Positions 36,186-43,702 of a stretch of DNA of 64,000 bases are shown here, in pieces. Under the pieces are notes generated by a model that saw only the letters and a program-made list of their open reading frames with translations, made no database searches and was not told where the DNA came from. This DNA is from Cohnella sp. OV330 (GTDB lineage: Bacteria > Bacillota > Bacilli > Paenibacillales > Paenibacillaceae). The stretch covers positions 308,277 through 372,276 of the forward strand of contig NZ_FOKE01000007.1 in assembly GCF_900112065.1 (NCBI RefSeq), written 5' to 3'. The first letter of the stretch is position 1; each line of letters starts with the position of its first letter. The translations under genes were made by a program, and so were the position numbers.

Positions 36186-36992
36186 ATGGCTGATCATGCG
36201 GAGCATACGATATTCGTGTGCTCGGATGCACTCGGGGATACGGCCGAAGCGGTCGCGCGGGCGACGCTGCGCCAATTCGCGACGGATAAGGCGGTCATTC
36301 GGCGCTTCGGTCATATCAAGACCGAAGACGAGGTGAAGGCCATATTGAAGGAAGCGGTCGGCGGGCGCGTGCTTATCGCCTATACGCTGGTGCAGCCCGA
36401 GCTTCGGGATACGATGCGCGAAGAGGCGCTCAGGCTCGGCATTCGCGCCGTCGACGTCATGGGGCCGATGATGCAGGCGTTCATCGATACGTTTAACGAC
36501 GCGCCCAAATACCAGCCGGGATTGCTGCACGAGATGGACGAATCGTATTTTCGCAAAATCGAAGCGATCGAATTCGCCGTCAAGTACGACGACGGCAAAG
36601 ACCCGCGCGGCCTGCTCAAGGCGCAGGTCGTTCTCGTCGGCGTGTCGCGGACATCCAAGACGCCGCTTAGCATCTACCTGGCGCACAAAGGCATCCGAAC
36701 GGCCAACTACCCGCTGACGATCGAGGTCAAGCCGCCCGAGGAGCTGTTCATGAAGGGGAAGAACCGCCTCTTGATCGGTTTAACGATGGATCCCGAGCGG
36801 CTCACGCGCATCCGTTCGGAGCGGCTCAAGGCGCTCGGCTTGCCCAGTCAAGCGCACTATGCTTCGCCGGACCGGATTCGCCAGGAGATCGAATTCGCGG
36901 GAAGGATCATGGACCGTCTGCAGTGTCCGGTCATCGACGTGACGGAACGGGCGATCGAGGAGACGGCCGGACTCATTTTGGAGATGTTGTGA
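36186..36992 (+). CDS. yqfL: Pyruvate phosphate dikinase regulatory protein family, YqfL
   Basis: DUF299/PPSR-type protein (bifunctional kinase/phosphorylase family) with P-loop G-V-S-R-T-S-K-T-P near residue 155 and a D-E-S-Y-F-R-K-I-E-A-I-E-F block. In Bacillus subtilis YqfL modulates CcpN and is encoded with it. The same order here, with 23 bases between genes and a GGAGGAG site, supports that. Length 268 is normal. Confidence 0.94.
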   Translation: MADHAEHTIFVCSDALGDTAEAVARATLRQFATDKAVIRRFGHIKTEDEVKAILKEAVGGRVLIAYTLVQPELRDTMREEALRLGIRAVDVMGPMMQAFIDTFNDAPKYQPGLLHEMDESYFRKIEAIEFAVKYDDGKDPRGLLKAQVVLVGVSRTSKTPLSIYLAHKGIRTANYPLTIEVKPPEELFMKGKNRLLIGLTMDPERLTRIRSERLKALGLPSQAHYASPDRIRQEIEFAGRIMDRLQCPVIDVTERAIEETAGLILEML

Positions 36993-37020
36993 ACGATTCG
37001 ACCAAATGCGCTAATTAAGC

Positions 37021-37049
37021 TTGATAATCATTATCAGCCCTGTTATAAT
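37021..37049 (+). promoter_or_regulatory. Consensus promoter overlapped by a perfect Fur box, no downstream ORF
   Basis: TTGATA (37021-37026), exactly 17 bases, then TATAAT (37044-37049) with an extended TG. TGATAATCATTATCA (37022-37036) is a perfect 7-1-7 Fur box over the -35 element. On the plus strand no credible gene follows for 480 bases; the RNA would run antisense to the DUF1540 gene. See the finding on a possible iron-responsive RNA. Confidence 0.75.
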
Positions 37050-37051
37050 TC

Positions 37052-37085
37052 AAAAAGAAAAGAAGGAACCGGCGAAGTTCCTTCT
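37052..37085 (-). terminator. Terminator of the DUF1540 gene
   Basis: On the minus strand AGAAGGAAC pairs with GTTCCTTCT, followed by TTTCTTTTT. Read on the plus strand the same hairpin would form the 5' end of a Fur-controlled transcript. Confidence 0.8.
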
Positions 37086-37110
37086 CCTCAAGCGAATTTA
37101 TAGGCTTAAC

Positions 37111-37263
37111 TTACTTTACTTCAAAAGTACCGCAGTCCGTCTCTTCGGACTTGGAAGGCTCCTTGCGGCTGTGCATCGTGACGAAAATGCTTTCCGCTTT
37201 GCAATGGTTCTCTTCTGCCCAGAAGCGGCAGGAATTGACTTCGCAGCGAACGTCCTTTGCCAT
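37111..37263 (-). CDS. DUF1540 small cysteine-rich protein
   Basis: 50-residue protein with Cys7, Cys12, Cys21 and Cys44 in the DUF1540 pattern (V-R-C-E-V-N-S-C-R-F-W...N-H-C...E-T-D-C-G-T-F), probably binding a metal. I chose ATG 37263 because GCGAGGTG precedes it and the family starts M-A-x-D-V-x-C; upstream in-frame codons have no such site. Family members are common in spore formers; function is unknown. Confidence 0.88.
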   Translation of the reverse strand: MAKDVRCEVNSCRFWAEENHCKAESIFVTMHSRKEPSKSEETDCGTFEVK

Positions 37264-37455
37264 GTTGTTCACCTCGCTTTCGCGAGCCGAGCATCGAATA
37301 ACCGAGACGGTCAAGTTGGCGCTTGACGCGGTCTCCACCTCTTTCCAATTCGGGAAGGGGTTATTTGATTTTCGGCGTGTTTTATTCTTTTATATACTAC
37401 CAGATATGCTTGTCTGAATCAATGTATGACACATTTATGGAGGGGCGGCAAGAGG
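37264..37455. other. Gap between the DUF1540 gene and mhqR promoter
   Basis: Holds the DUF1540 upstream region. I see no gene or clear structure here apart from short palindromes such as GCTTTCGCGAGC near 37277. Confidence 0.5.
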
Positions 37456-37496
37456 TTGACATCCATCGTTTCGCATGATATCTTTAATTTAAGATA
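37456..37496 (+). promoter_or_regulatory. mhqR promoter with MhqR-type operator
   Basis: TTGACA (37456-37461), 17 bases, TATCTT (37479-37484). The -10 box is half of an inverted repeat TATCTT-N6-AAGATA (37479-37496), resembling the TATCTC-N6-AAGATA form of Bacillus MhqR sites. This fits autorepression. Confidence 0.7.
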
Positions 37497-37533
37497 AATG
37501 ATATTGAGATAAAACGAATCGGAGTGATCGACA

Positions 37534-37980
37534 ATGTCGGATCCTAACGCCTCGGATCAAAATATATCGCTGAAGCTGTTCGTCGTGCTGTCGAAGGCGT
37601 ATCGAAGCCTCATGGACCAAGCGATGCGCGACATGCGCGAGCAAGGTCTCAGTCCCTCGGAGTTCGGTATCATGGAGGTGCTGTATGCCAAAGGGAGGAC
37701 GCCGATTCAGCAAATCGCGGGCAAGATGCTGCTGACGAGCGGCACGATGACCTACAATATCGACAAGCTGGAGGACAAGGAGCTGATCCGCCGGGTGCTG
37801 AGCCGGGAAGACCGCCGGGTCGTATTCGCGGAGCTGACGGAAAAAGGGACGGCGTTGTTCGACGACATTTTCCCCAAGCACGCGAATAAAATTCAGGGCA
37901 TGATGGACGTCCTGACCGGGGAAGAACAGCAAGAGGCGATTCGAATGTTGAAGCTGCTCGGCAAGGGCGGGGCTGACTAG
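37534..37980 (+). CDS. mhqR: MarR-family repressor, MhqR type
   Basis: 148-residue MarR protein with the winged helix at about 40-110 (L-S-P-S-E-F-G-I-M-E-V-L; D-R-R-V-V-F-A-E-L-T-E-K-G). In Bacillus subtilis MhqR controls defence against quinones and other electrophiles. The assignment rests on the gene order: an MhqO/MhqE-type dioxygenase and an MhqD-type hydrolase follow, and its promoter has a matching operator. GGAGTGATC precedes ATG 37534. Confidence 0.82.
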   Translation: MSDPNASDQNISLKLFVVLSKAYRSLMDQAMRDMREQGLSPSEFGIMEVLYAKGRTPIQQIAGKMLLTSGTMTYNIDKLEDKELIRRVLSREDRRVVFAELTEKGTALFDDIFPKHANKIQGMMDVLTGEEQQEAIRMLKLLGKGGAD

Positions 37981-38075
37981 CGGCGTCTGGTTTGTGCAAT
38001 AAAGGGATGTTCATTAAGGCTAAGTCAGGTCGACGAACTATGCTGCGACTAATTTACACTTGGGGGTTGAAGACG

Positions 38076-39041
38076 ATGGAGCTCAAGCTTAAAGGCATTC
38101 ATCACGTATCGGCAATTACGGGCACGGCTGCGGGCAACGTCGACTTTTATACGAAGACGCTCGGGATGCGGCTGGTCAAAAAGACGGTTAACCAGGACGA
38201 CACGTCCGTTTATCACCTGTTCTACGGGGACGAACGGGGGAATCCTGGCACGGAGTTGACGTTTTTCGAATTTCCTACCGCTTGGCGAAGCCGGCCGGGG
38301 ACGAGCAGCATTTCCGCGACTTCGCTGCGCGTGCCCGGCGACGCGGCGTTGTCCTATTGGCAGCATCGATTTACGCAATTCGAGGTCGATCAGGACGAGA
38401 TCGTGGAACGCGGCGGGCGCCTGACGCTGGCTTTCCGCGATCCCGAAGGTCAGCGGCTCATCCTCGTATCCGACGAGCACGATGCCGGCGTAGCCGGGGG
38501 CAAGCCCTGGGACAAGAGCGAAGTGCCTGCGGAGTTCGGCATCGTCGGACTCGGTCCGGTGCGGCTTACGGTTCTCCGCGCGGCACCTACCGAGCGAGTG
38601 CTGACGGAGTTGATGGGCTATAGAAAGAAGGGGCAGTACGCTTCGGAAATCGCAGGCGAGCCCGATATCGTCGTGTTCGAGACGGGAGAAGGAGGCAGCG
38701 GGTCGGAGGTGCATCTGGAGGAGCGCGACGATCTGCAGCAGGAACGTCAAGGCATCGGCGCGGTGCATCACGTGGCCTTCCGCGTGGAGGACGAGGCGGA
38801 GCTGCGAGCTTGGATCGGGAAGATCTCGTCTGCGGGTCTCGTCAACTCGGGTTACGTAGACCGTTTCTATTTCAAATCGCTCTACTTCAGAGAGCCGAAC
38901 GGCATCCTGTTCGAGCTGGCGACGGACGGTCCGGGCTTCGACACCGACGAACCGCTAGACCAGCTTGGCGAGCGGCTCGCCCTGCCGCCGTTCCTGGAAC
39001 CGAAGCGCGAACGCATCGAGGCTGGATTGAAGCCGATCTAA
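38076..39041 (+). CDS. Ring-cleaving dioxygenase of the MhqO/MhqE/MhqA type
   Basis: Two-domain vicinal oxygen chelate protein of 321 residues, predicted to open hydroquinone or catechol rings with a divalent metal. Metal-site elements are G-I-H-H-V-S near residue 9, V-H-H-V-A-F near 230 and I-L-F-E-L-A-T-D-G near 283. Start is ATG 38076 (M-E-L-K-L-K-G-I-H-H-V), with TGGGGGT 9 bases upstream; the frame is open further upstream but gives unlike sequence. Second gene of the mhqR cluster. Confidence 0.85.
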   Translation: MELKLKGIHHVSAITGTAAGNVDFYTKTLGMRLVKKTVNQDDTSVYHLFYGDERGNPGTELTFFEFPTAWRSRPGTSSISATSLRVPGDAALSYWQHRFTQFEVDQDEIVERGGRLTLAFRDPEGQRLILVSDEHDAGVAGGKPWDKSEVPAEFGIVGLGPVRLTVLRAAPTERVLTELMGYRKKGQYASEIAGEPDIVVFETGEGGSGSEVHLEERDDLQQERQGIGAVHHVAFRVEDEAELRAWIGKISSAGLVNSGYVDRFYFKSLYFREPNGILFELATDGPGFDTDEPLDQLGERLALPPFLEPKRERIEAGLKPI

Positions 39042-39080
39042 CCGCATCGAACCTGCTTGTATAAAAAGGAGGAGAATCCC

Positions 39081-39689
39081 ATGTCCATGATCCATATTTT
39101 TGAACCGGGCTCGAGCCCGAACGCGCCTACGCTGCTTCTGCTTCACGGAACGGGAGGCTCGGAGCGCGATCTGGTCGGCGTCGGCCGCATGTTGAATCCG
39201 GAATCCGCGCTGCTTGGCGTGAGGGGCAACGTATCCGAACGCGGCATGGCCCGCTTCTTCCGGCGCATCGCCGAAGGCGTATTTGACGAGGCGGACCTGA
39301 TCGCGCGGACGGCCGAGCTGAACGCCTTCGTCGACGAGAGCGCGGACAAGTACGGCTTCGACAGGCATAACGTCGTGGCGGTCGGTTATTCCAACGGCGC
39401 GAATATCGCGGCCAGCCTGTTGTATCACCATCAGGATGCGCTCAAAGGGGCCGTGCTGTTCCATCCGATGGTGCCGCGCAGAGGCATCGAGCTGCCCGAT
39501 CTGTCGGGCGTACCGGTCTTCATCGGGGCGGGACGCAACGATCCGCTCTGCACGATGGCCGAGAGCGAAGAACTCGCGGCGGCGCTCGGCGCTGCCGGCG
39601 CGGCGGTCGAGACGCATTGGGAAAACGGCGGGCATCAACTGTCTAGGACCGAAGTCGAAGCGGCGGCGGCTTGGCTGCGCGGCGTTTGA
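39081..39689 (+). CDS. Alpha/beta hydrolase, MhqD-type carboxylesterase
   Basis: 202-residue cytoplasmic esterase. It opens with L-L-L-L-H-G-T-G-G and has the catalytic triad Ser104 in G-Y-S-N-G, Asp154 in G-R-N-D-P and His185 in G-G-H-Q-L. MhqD homologues sit beside MhqE-type dioxygenases in Bacillus and help clear quinone products. ATG 39081 follows AAAGGAGGAG. It lies 39 bases after the dioxygenase. Confidence 0.88.
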   Translation: MSMIHIFEPGSSPNAPTLLLLHGTGGSERDLVGVGRMLNPESALLGVRGNVSERGMARFFRRIAEGVFDEADLIARTAELNAFVDESADKYGFDRHNVVAVGYSNGANIAASLLYHHQDALKGAVLFHPMVPRRGIELPDLSGVPVFIGAGRNDPLCTMAESEELAAALGAAGAAVETHWENGGHQLSRTEVEAAAAWLRGV

Positions 39690-39810
39690 GAACCGGCGCT
39701 CTGGCAGCATGCGGCAAGCGGAGTGACAATCGTCTGCAAGGCGGCATGCGGCGGAAGCCGTCCATGACGATGAAGCGGTGCGCTGCGCGTGCGCCGGCAG
39801 GAGGCGGAGG

Positions 39811-40161
39811 ATGAAGGTAAAAAGGATCGTGGCAAACGTCGCCGCCTCGGATCTGTCGGCGGCCAAGCGGTTCTACGAGGAGGCGCTCGGGCTCGACGTT
39901 CTGATGGACCACGGATGGATCGCGACTTACGGGAACGACGTCGACATGCATGTTCAGATCAGCTTTGCGACGGAGGGAGGCTCCGGCACGGCCGTGCCGG
40001 ATTTGTCCGTCGAGGTCGACGACGTCGACGAAGCGCTCGCGCGTATGCGGCAGGCCGGATTCGCGATCGAATACGGGCCGGCCGACGAGCCTTGGGGCGT
40101 GCGACGCTTCTATGTACGGGATCCGTTCGGCAGGCTCGTGAATGTGCTGGCGCATCTCTGA
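39811..40161 (+). CDS. Glyoxalase-superfamily (VOC) protein
   Basis: 116-residue single-module VOC protein (V-K-R-I-V-A-N-V-A-A-S-D-L...F-Y-E-E-A-L-G-L; later F-Y-V-R-D-P-F-G-R-L-V-N-V). Members act in glyoxal detoxification or bleomycin/fosfomycin-type resistance; nothing here fixes the substrate. The usual metal histidine of the first strand is not visible. GGAGGCGGAGG precedes ATG 39811. It is 121 bases behind the MhqD-type gene and may be read with it. Confidence 0.8.
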   Translation: MKVKRIVANVAASDLSAAKRFYEEALGLDVLMDHGWIATYGNDVDMHVQISFATEGGSGTAVPDLSVEVDDVDEALARMRQAGFAIEYGPADEPWGVRRFYVRDPFGRLVNVLAHL

Positions 40162-40359
40162 CACCGGCCGGCTGCCGGAGCCGGCATCCGTTATCTGGAA
40201 CGGACCGTGCAGTTATCGCTAACGGATCGTAAAGTCTTTTTCGTCGGCTGGTCGGATCTCGGCGCAAACGTAGCGGACTGAAGTTCACTGAAGTTCGTTA
40301 TTGTTCCCAAAGTTGAGCTGAACCGTCAACCGCTTAGCAAAGAACGTGTCCTATAGCCG

Positions 40360-40567
40360 GCGTTAGCGCCAATTTGCACTTATCGCCACAGACTGGCGTG
40401 TAGGGGAGTTGGCGTTAATGCCTTTTTGCGCTTATCGACGCCTTTACGAGCGCCGCTGAGGCGGCGTTAGTGCCTATTTGCGCTTATCGTCACCGTCCGG
40501 AGCGTCCTAGAAGCGACGATAGTGCTCAGTTGCGCTTATCGGCATGGAGTTGCGCGGTATTTCCGTG
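40360..40567. repeat. 52-bp degenerate tandem repeat, four units
   Basis: Units begin at 40360, 40412, 40464 and 40516. Shared elements are GCGTTAgtGC and TTGCgCTTATCG; the remainder of each unit is poorly conserved. Exact 52-base spacing is kept between all units. Confidence 0.8.
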
Positions 40568-40754
40568 CAACTCCACGCCTGGTAGGCGGTTCTTGCGGGA
40601 GATGCGCGGTATTTCCGTGCAACTCCGCACCTGGTAGGCGGTTCTTGCGAGAGATGCGCGGTTTTTCCGTGTAACTCCGCACCCTGGAGGCGGTTTCTGC
40701 GGGAGATGCGCGATTTTTCCGTGTAACTCCCACTCAGCCGGCTGTTTTGCAGGA
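40547..40754. repeat. 52-bp tandem repeat, four units with hairpin core
   Basis: Units begin at 40547, 40599, 40651 and 40703. Each holds GAG(A/T)TGCGCGGTATTTCCGT then GCAACTCC; GAGTTGC pairs with GCAACTC in the first unit. The period is not divisible by three and no frame is kept, so it is not coding. Confidence 0.9.
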
Positions 40755-40850
40755 GTTGCAGTCCGCGAACCCCTCGTAACCCCGCTTTACACGCAAGCAA
40801 CAGATGCCTGGTCCGCCGGAGCGTATAGTCTGACTTAGCGCATTCAAACC

Positions 40851-40889
40851 AAAAAAAGGGACGCAAGCAGATGGCTCTGCTGCGTCCCT
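40851..40889 (-). terminator. Terminator of the cotD-like gene
   Basis: On the minus strand AGGGACGCAGCAGA pairs with TCTGCTTGCGTCCCT around GCCA, then seven T. Confidence 0.9.
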
Positions 40890-40912
40890 CTTTGCATTTC
40901 TGGCCTTCCGGA

Positions 40913-41155
40913 TCAGCGGCGGCGCGGCGCGCCGGCGGAGCGGGTAGCTCCGCGGAAGCCGCCTTCGAAGTCGTCGGAGTAAACGTCCTTCGTCGTACAT
41001 ACGGTGACGTGATGATAGACGGGCACGCAGTGATGGCGCCGGACGACCTCGACGGTCTGCACGACCTCGACGTGCTGTGGATGGTAGTAATCCTCATATA
41101 CCGTTTGTGGCGGATCGTATACGGTCTTGCTAACGCATTTTGGGCAATCCGACAT
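40913..41155 (-). CDS. CotD-like spore coat protein
   Basis: 80-residue protein rich in His, Tyr, Val and Cys (Y-D-P-P-Q-T-V-Y-E-D-Y-Y-H-P-Q; V-V-R-R-H-H-C-V-P-V-Y-H-H), the composition of inner spore coat protein CotD relatives. I chose ATG 41155 because AAGGAG lies nine bases upstream; a TTG at 41164 is also in frame. A strong terminator follows, so it is a single-gene unit. Confidence 0.7.
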   Translation of the reverse strand: MSDCPKCVSKTVYDPPQTVYEDYYHPQHVEVVQTVEVVRRHHCVPVYHHVTVCTTKDVYSDDFEGGFRGATRSAGAPRRR

Positions 41156-41237
41156 GTCTGCCAACTCCTTCGCTTGGGATGTCGTACAGTATACGGGTCG
41201 GACGCCCTGTTGGACTGTTCATCCGCCTAGCGGGCGA

Positions 41238-41810
41238 TTATTCCTCGAATTCGATGCCCGATTCGGACAGGCTCGCGATGCGGGCGAGCGATTCGACGCG
41301 GTAACCGGCGTCTAGCAGCAGCTGTCGTCCGGGCTGGAACGCCTTTTCGATTACGATGCCGATGCCTGCCACCGACGCGCCGGCCTTCAACACGATACCT
41401 GCCATCGCCTGGGCGGCTTGTCCGTTCGCGAGGAAGTCGTCGACGATGAGCACGACGTCGCTCGGCGCGAGGAACTGCTTGGAGACGGATACCTCGCTCT
41501 CCTCCTGCTTCGTGAAGGAAAACGACCGTTCGGTCCACAGATCGTCCTTGAGCGTCAGCGACTTGCGCTTCTTGGCGAAGATGAGCGGCACCCGGAGGCC
41601 GAGCGCGGTCATGAGAGCCGGCGCGATGCCGGAGGATTCGAGCGTGAGCACCTTCGTGACGCCGGCGTTCTTGAATAAGGAGGCGAACGTCTCGCCGATA
41701 TCGGCCATAAGAACAGGATCGACCTGATGATTGAGGAAGGCGTCGACCTTGAGTACGTCAGCGCCGAGCACGCGGCCTTCCTGGCGGATTTTTGCTTTTA
41801 ACTTTTCGAT
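41238..41810 (-). CDS. xpt: Xanthine phosphoribosyltransferase, apparent AUC start
   Basis: Purine salvage: converts xanthine and PRPP to XMP. It has K-V-D-A-F-L-N-H-Q-V-D-P near the start and the PRPP loop V-L-I-V-D-D-F-L-A-N-G-Q-A near residue 125. The first common start codon (GTG 41771) would remove 13 conserved residues. Reading upstream gives I-E-K-L-K-A-K-I-R-Q-E-G-R-V-L, the usual Xpt N-terminus, with ATC (41810-41808) at the methionine position and AAGGGG nine bases before it. A TGA at 41837-41835 ends the frame. Family strong, start inferred; length 190. A TATAAT nearby leaves too short a leader for a purine riboswitch. Confidence 0.88.
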   Translation of the reverse strand: MEKLKAKIRQEGRVLGADVLKVDAFLNHQVDPVLMADIGETFASLFKNAGVTKVLTLESSGIAPALMTALGLRVPLIFAKKRKSLTLKDDLWTERSFSFTKQEESEVSVSKQFLAPSDVVLIVDDFLANGQAAQAMAGIVLKAGASVAGIGIVIEKAFQPGRQLLLDAGYRVESLARIASLSESGIEFEE

Positions 41811-41959
41811 GACTGACAGCCCCTTTTGTGCGGATCATTCCCCATTATAAAGGATGCGACCCGACTTTTCTTGTCTCTTCGCGCATAATGGCTGTAATTT
41901 CCACGCAAAATGAGACAGCCAAGCGAACTAACGGGACGAAGAAGGGCAGGGGTTGCGGG

Positions 41960-42889
41960 ATGAAAAAAGGATGGCGATGGAGAAGGCGTCTGCTGAAAAG
42001 GGGCGGCATTCGGCTGGCGGCGGTTGCGGCGGCGGCGCTTATGGCCTTGAGCGCTCGGCCTGCGCCGTCGTCGGCGGAAGCCGGCATCCCGGCCGAACAA
42101 AGCAGGCCGGCGGAGCGCGTCGTCGCGGTGGTCATCGACGACTTCGGCAACCGGATGAAGGGGACGGACGAGATGCTGCGACTGCCGATTCCGATCACGG
42201 CGGCGGTCATGCCGTTCCTGCCTACCTCGCAAGCGGACGCGGAAGCCGCGCATGCCGCTGGCCGCGAGGTTATCGTGCATTTGCCGATGGAGCCGGTCAG
42301 AGGCAAGCCGAGCTGGCTCGGGCCAAGAGCGATATTGACTGCCTTGTCCGACGAGGAGATTCGCCTTCGCACCGAGGCGGCGATCGCCGACGTGCCGCAC
42401 GCGGTCGGCATGAACAATCATATGGGCTCTCGCGCGACGGCGGACGAGCGCGTCATGCGCATCGTGCTGCAAGTATGCAAGGAGCGCGGCTTGTTTTTCC
42501 TGGACAGCCGAACTTCCTACAAATCCGTGGTGCCGAAGCTCGCGCGCCAGATGGGCGTGCCCTTGCTGCAGAACGATTTGTTTCTTGACGATGTGTACAC
42601 GGACAAGCACGTGGGAGGCCAGATCTTGCTGCTCAAGGCGCGCGTGCAGAAGCACGATCGCACGGTGGTCATCGGCCATGTGGGCCCGCCGGGGCTGATC
42701 ACGTCGGGCCAGCTAGCGGCCGCGATTCCTGCCCTCCGCCAGGCGTCGGTCCGGTTCGTCAAACTGTCGGAGCTCCTGTCGCCGTCCGGGCCTTATTCGC
42801 TGCCGGGGGCGGAGCTTTTCGGTTCGGCGTCTATTGGCGAGTCCGAACCCGGGTCGAAGCTTCCCGAAGAGAGCGCTACGAGCCGATAG
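41960..42889 (+). CDS. Divergent polysaccharide deacetylase (YibQ/DUF610 family)
   Basis: 309-residue exported protein with an Arg-rich N-terminus and hydrophobic signal (to about residue 40). The NodB-like fold shows V-V-I-D-D-F-G-N, H-L-P-M-E-P, G-M-N-N-H-M-G-S and F-F-L-D-S-R-T, the YibQ signatures. Members are linked to the cell envelope; the substrate is unproven. Start at ATG 41960 is chosen because the signal peptide begins there; 44 in-frame codons upstream look unlike the family. Its 3' end overlaps the amidase gene on the other strand by 97 bases. Confidence 0.85.
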   Translation: MKKGWRWRRRLLKRGGIRLAAVAAAALMALSARPAPSSAEAGIPAEQSRPAERVVAVVIDDFGNRMKGTDEMLRLPIPITAAVMPFLPTSQADAEAAHAAGREVIVHLPMEPVRGKPSWLGPRAILTALSDEEIRLRTEAAIADVPHAVGMNNHMGSRATADERVMRIVLQVCKERGLFFLDSRTSYKSVVPKLARQMGVPLLQNDLFLDDVYTDKHVGGQILLLKARVQKHDRTVVIGHVGPPGLITSGQLAAAIPALRQASVRFVKLSELLSPSGPYSLPGAELFGSASIGESEPGSKLPEESATSR

Positions 42890-43602
42890 GCCGCGATGCC
42901 GTCGGCGATCGCGGTGGCGATCGCGGTCTGACCCGCCGAATTGGTAAGCATATTCAGATCGCCAGGGTTGCTGATAAAGCCGGTCTCGACGATGACGCTC
43001 GGGGGACCGGCTTTTTTCAGCACGTAAAATTGATCCCCCGCGAGCGGAGGCACGTTCGTTTTCTGCTGTTTGTTCAGCCGTTCCTGGATGAGCGAGGCGA
43101 GGAGCGCGCTTCCGGCATCGAGCCGGTGGAGCACGACAGGCCCGTGAACCGTTTTTCGCTTGGACCAGTTGACGTGAACGCTGATGAACACGCCTGCGCC
43201 GATATCGCGGGCAAGACCTTTGCGCTGGGACAAGTCGCGCTGATGACGGGAGGAGCGGAGCCAGCGGTTGTCGTCGCTGAGCGCGTAGTCGCCGGTACGA
43301 TTGAGCACCGCGTGCATGCCCCGGCTTCTCAAGATGAGATAAAGCTTGCGGGAGATGGCCAGATTGATGTCCTTCTCCAGGATGTTCCCGACGTGCGTGC
43401 CGCCGTCGATGCCGCCGTGTCCGGCGTCGATGAGCACGTCGGCCGCGGGCAGCGTATGCCTCGCCGTCGGACTGCCCGCGAACGGCAGCGCAAGGCCCGC
43501 ATCCGTATCCTCGGCGCTGGCTGAGGGGGAAGGGAGCGGGCCATGAGCTGCCAATAGGCACACTAAAGCTGCGCAAATGCGGCGTTTATAAGAAGGTATC
43601 AT
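42793..43602 (-). CDS. N-acetylmuramoyl-L-alanine amidase (Amidase_3, CwlD-like)
   Basis: Secreted peptidoglycan amidase of 269 residues. After a signal peptide (to about residue 30) comes a single Amidase_3 domain with zinc ligands in D-A-G-H-G-G, N-I-L-E-K-D and S-V-H-V-N and the catalytic Glu in V-E-T-G-F-I-S-N. No SH3 or LysM domain is present, as in CwlD of spore cortex formation. Start ATG 43602 has GGAAGGAG upstream. Its tail overlaps the deacetylase gene end-to-end. Confidence 0.88.
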   Translation of the reverse strand: MIPSYKRRICAALVCLLAAHGPLPSPSASAEDTDAGLALPFAGSPTARHTLPAADVLIDAGHGGIDGGTHVGNILEKDINLAISRKLYLILRSRGMHAVLNRTGDYALSDDNRWLRSSRHQRDLSQRKGLARDIGAGVFISVHVNWSKRKTVHGPVVLHRLDAGSALLASLIQERLNKQQKTNVPPLAGDQFYVLKKAGPPSVIVETGFISNPGDLNMLTNSAGQTAIATAIADGIAAYRLVALSSGSFDPGSDSPIDAEPKSSAPGSE

Positions 43603-43702
43603 TCGATCGTCCGTCTCCTTCCGGCCCGGGGCGAAGATTCTGCCGTTAGCGTGGCTCGGGACGGGCGATCTCATTCATAGGGGACGATGGACCCGCTGGG
43701 GT

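Larger units (their letters stand above)
40162..40850. other. Gene-free interval with two repeat arrays
   Basis: About 690 bases with no credible gene. The first 200 bases show no structure I can interpret; the rest holds two arrays with the same 52-base period. Confidence 0.75.

Noticed and set aside
41811..41959. Purine riboswitch before xpt
   Set aside because: The likely promoter leaves only about 30 bases of leader, and no aptamer core is visible.
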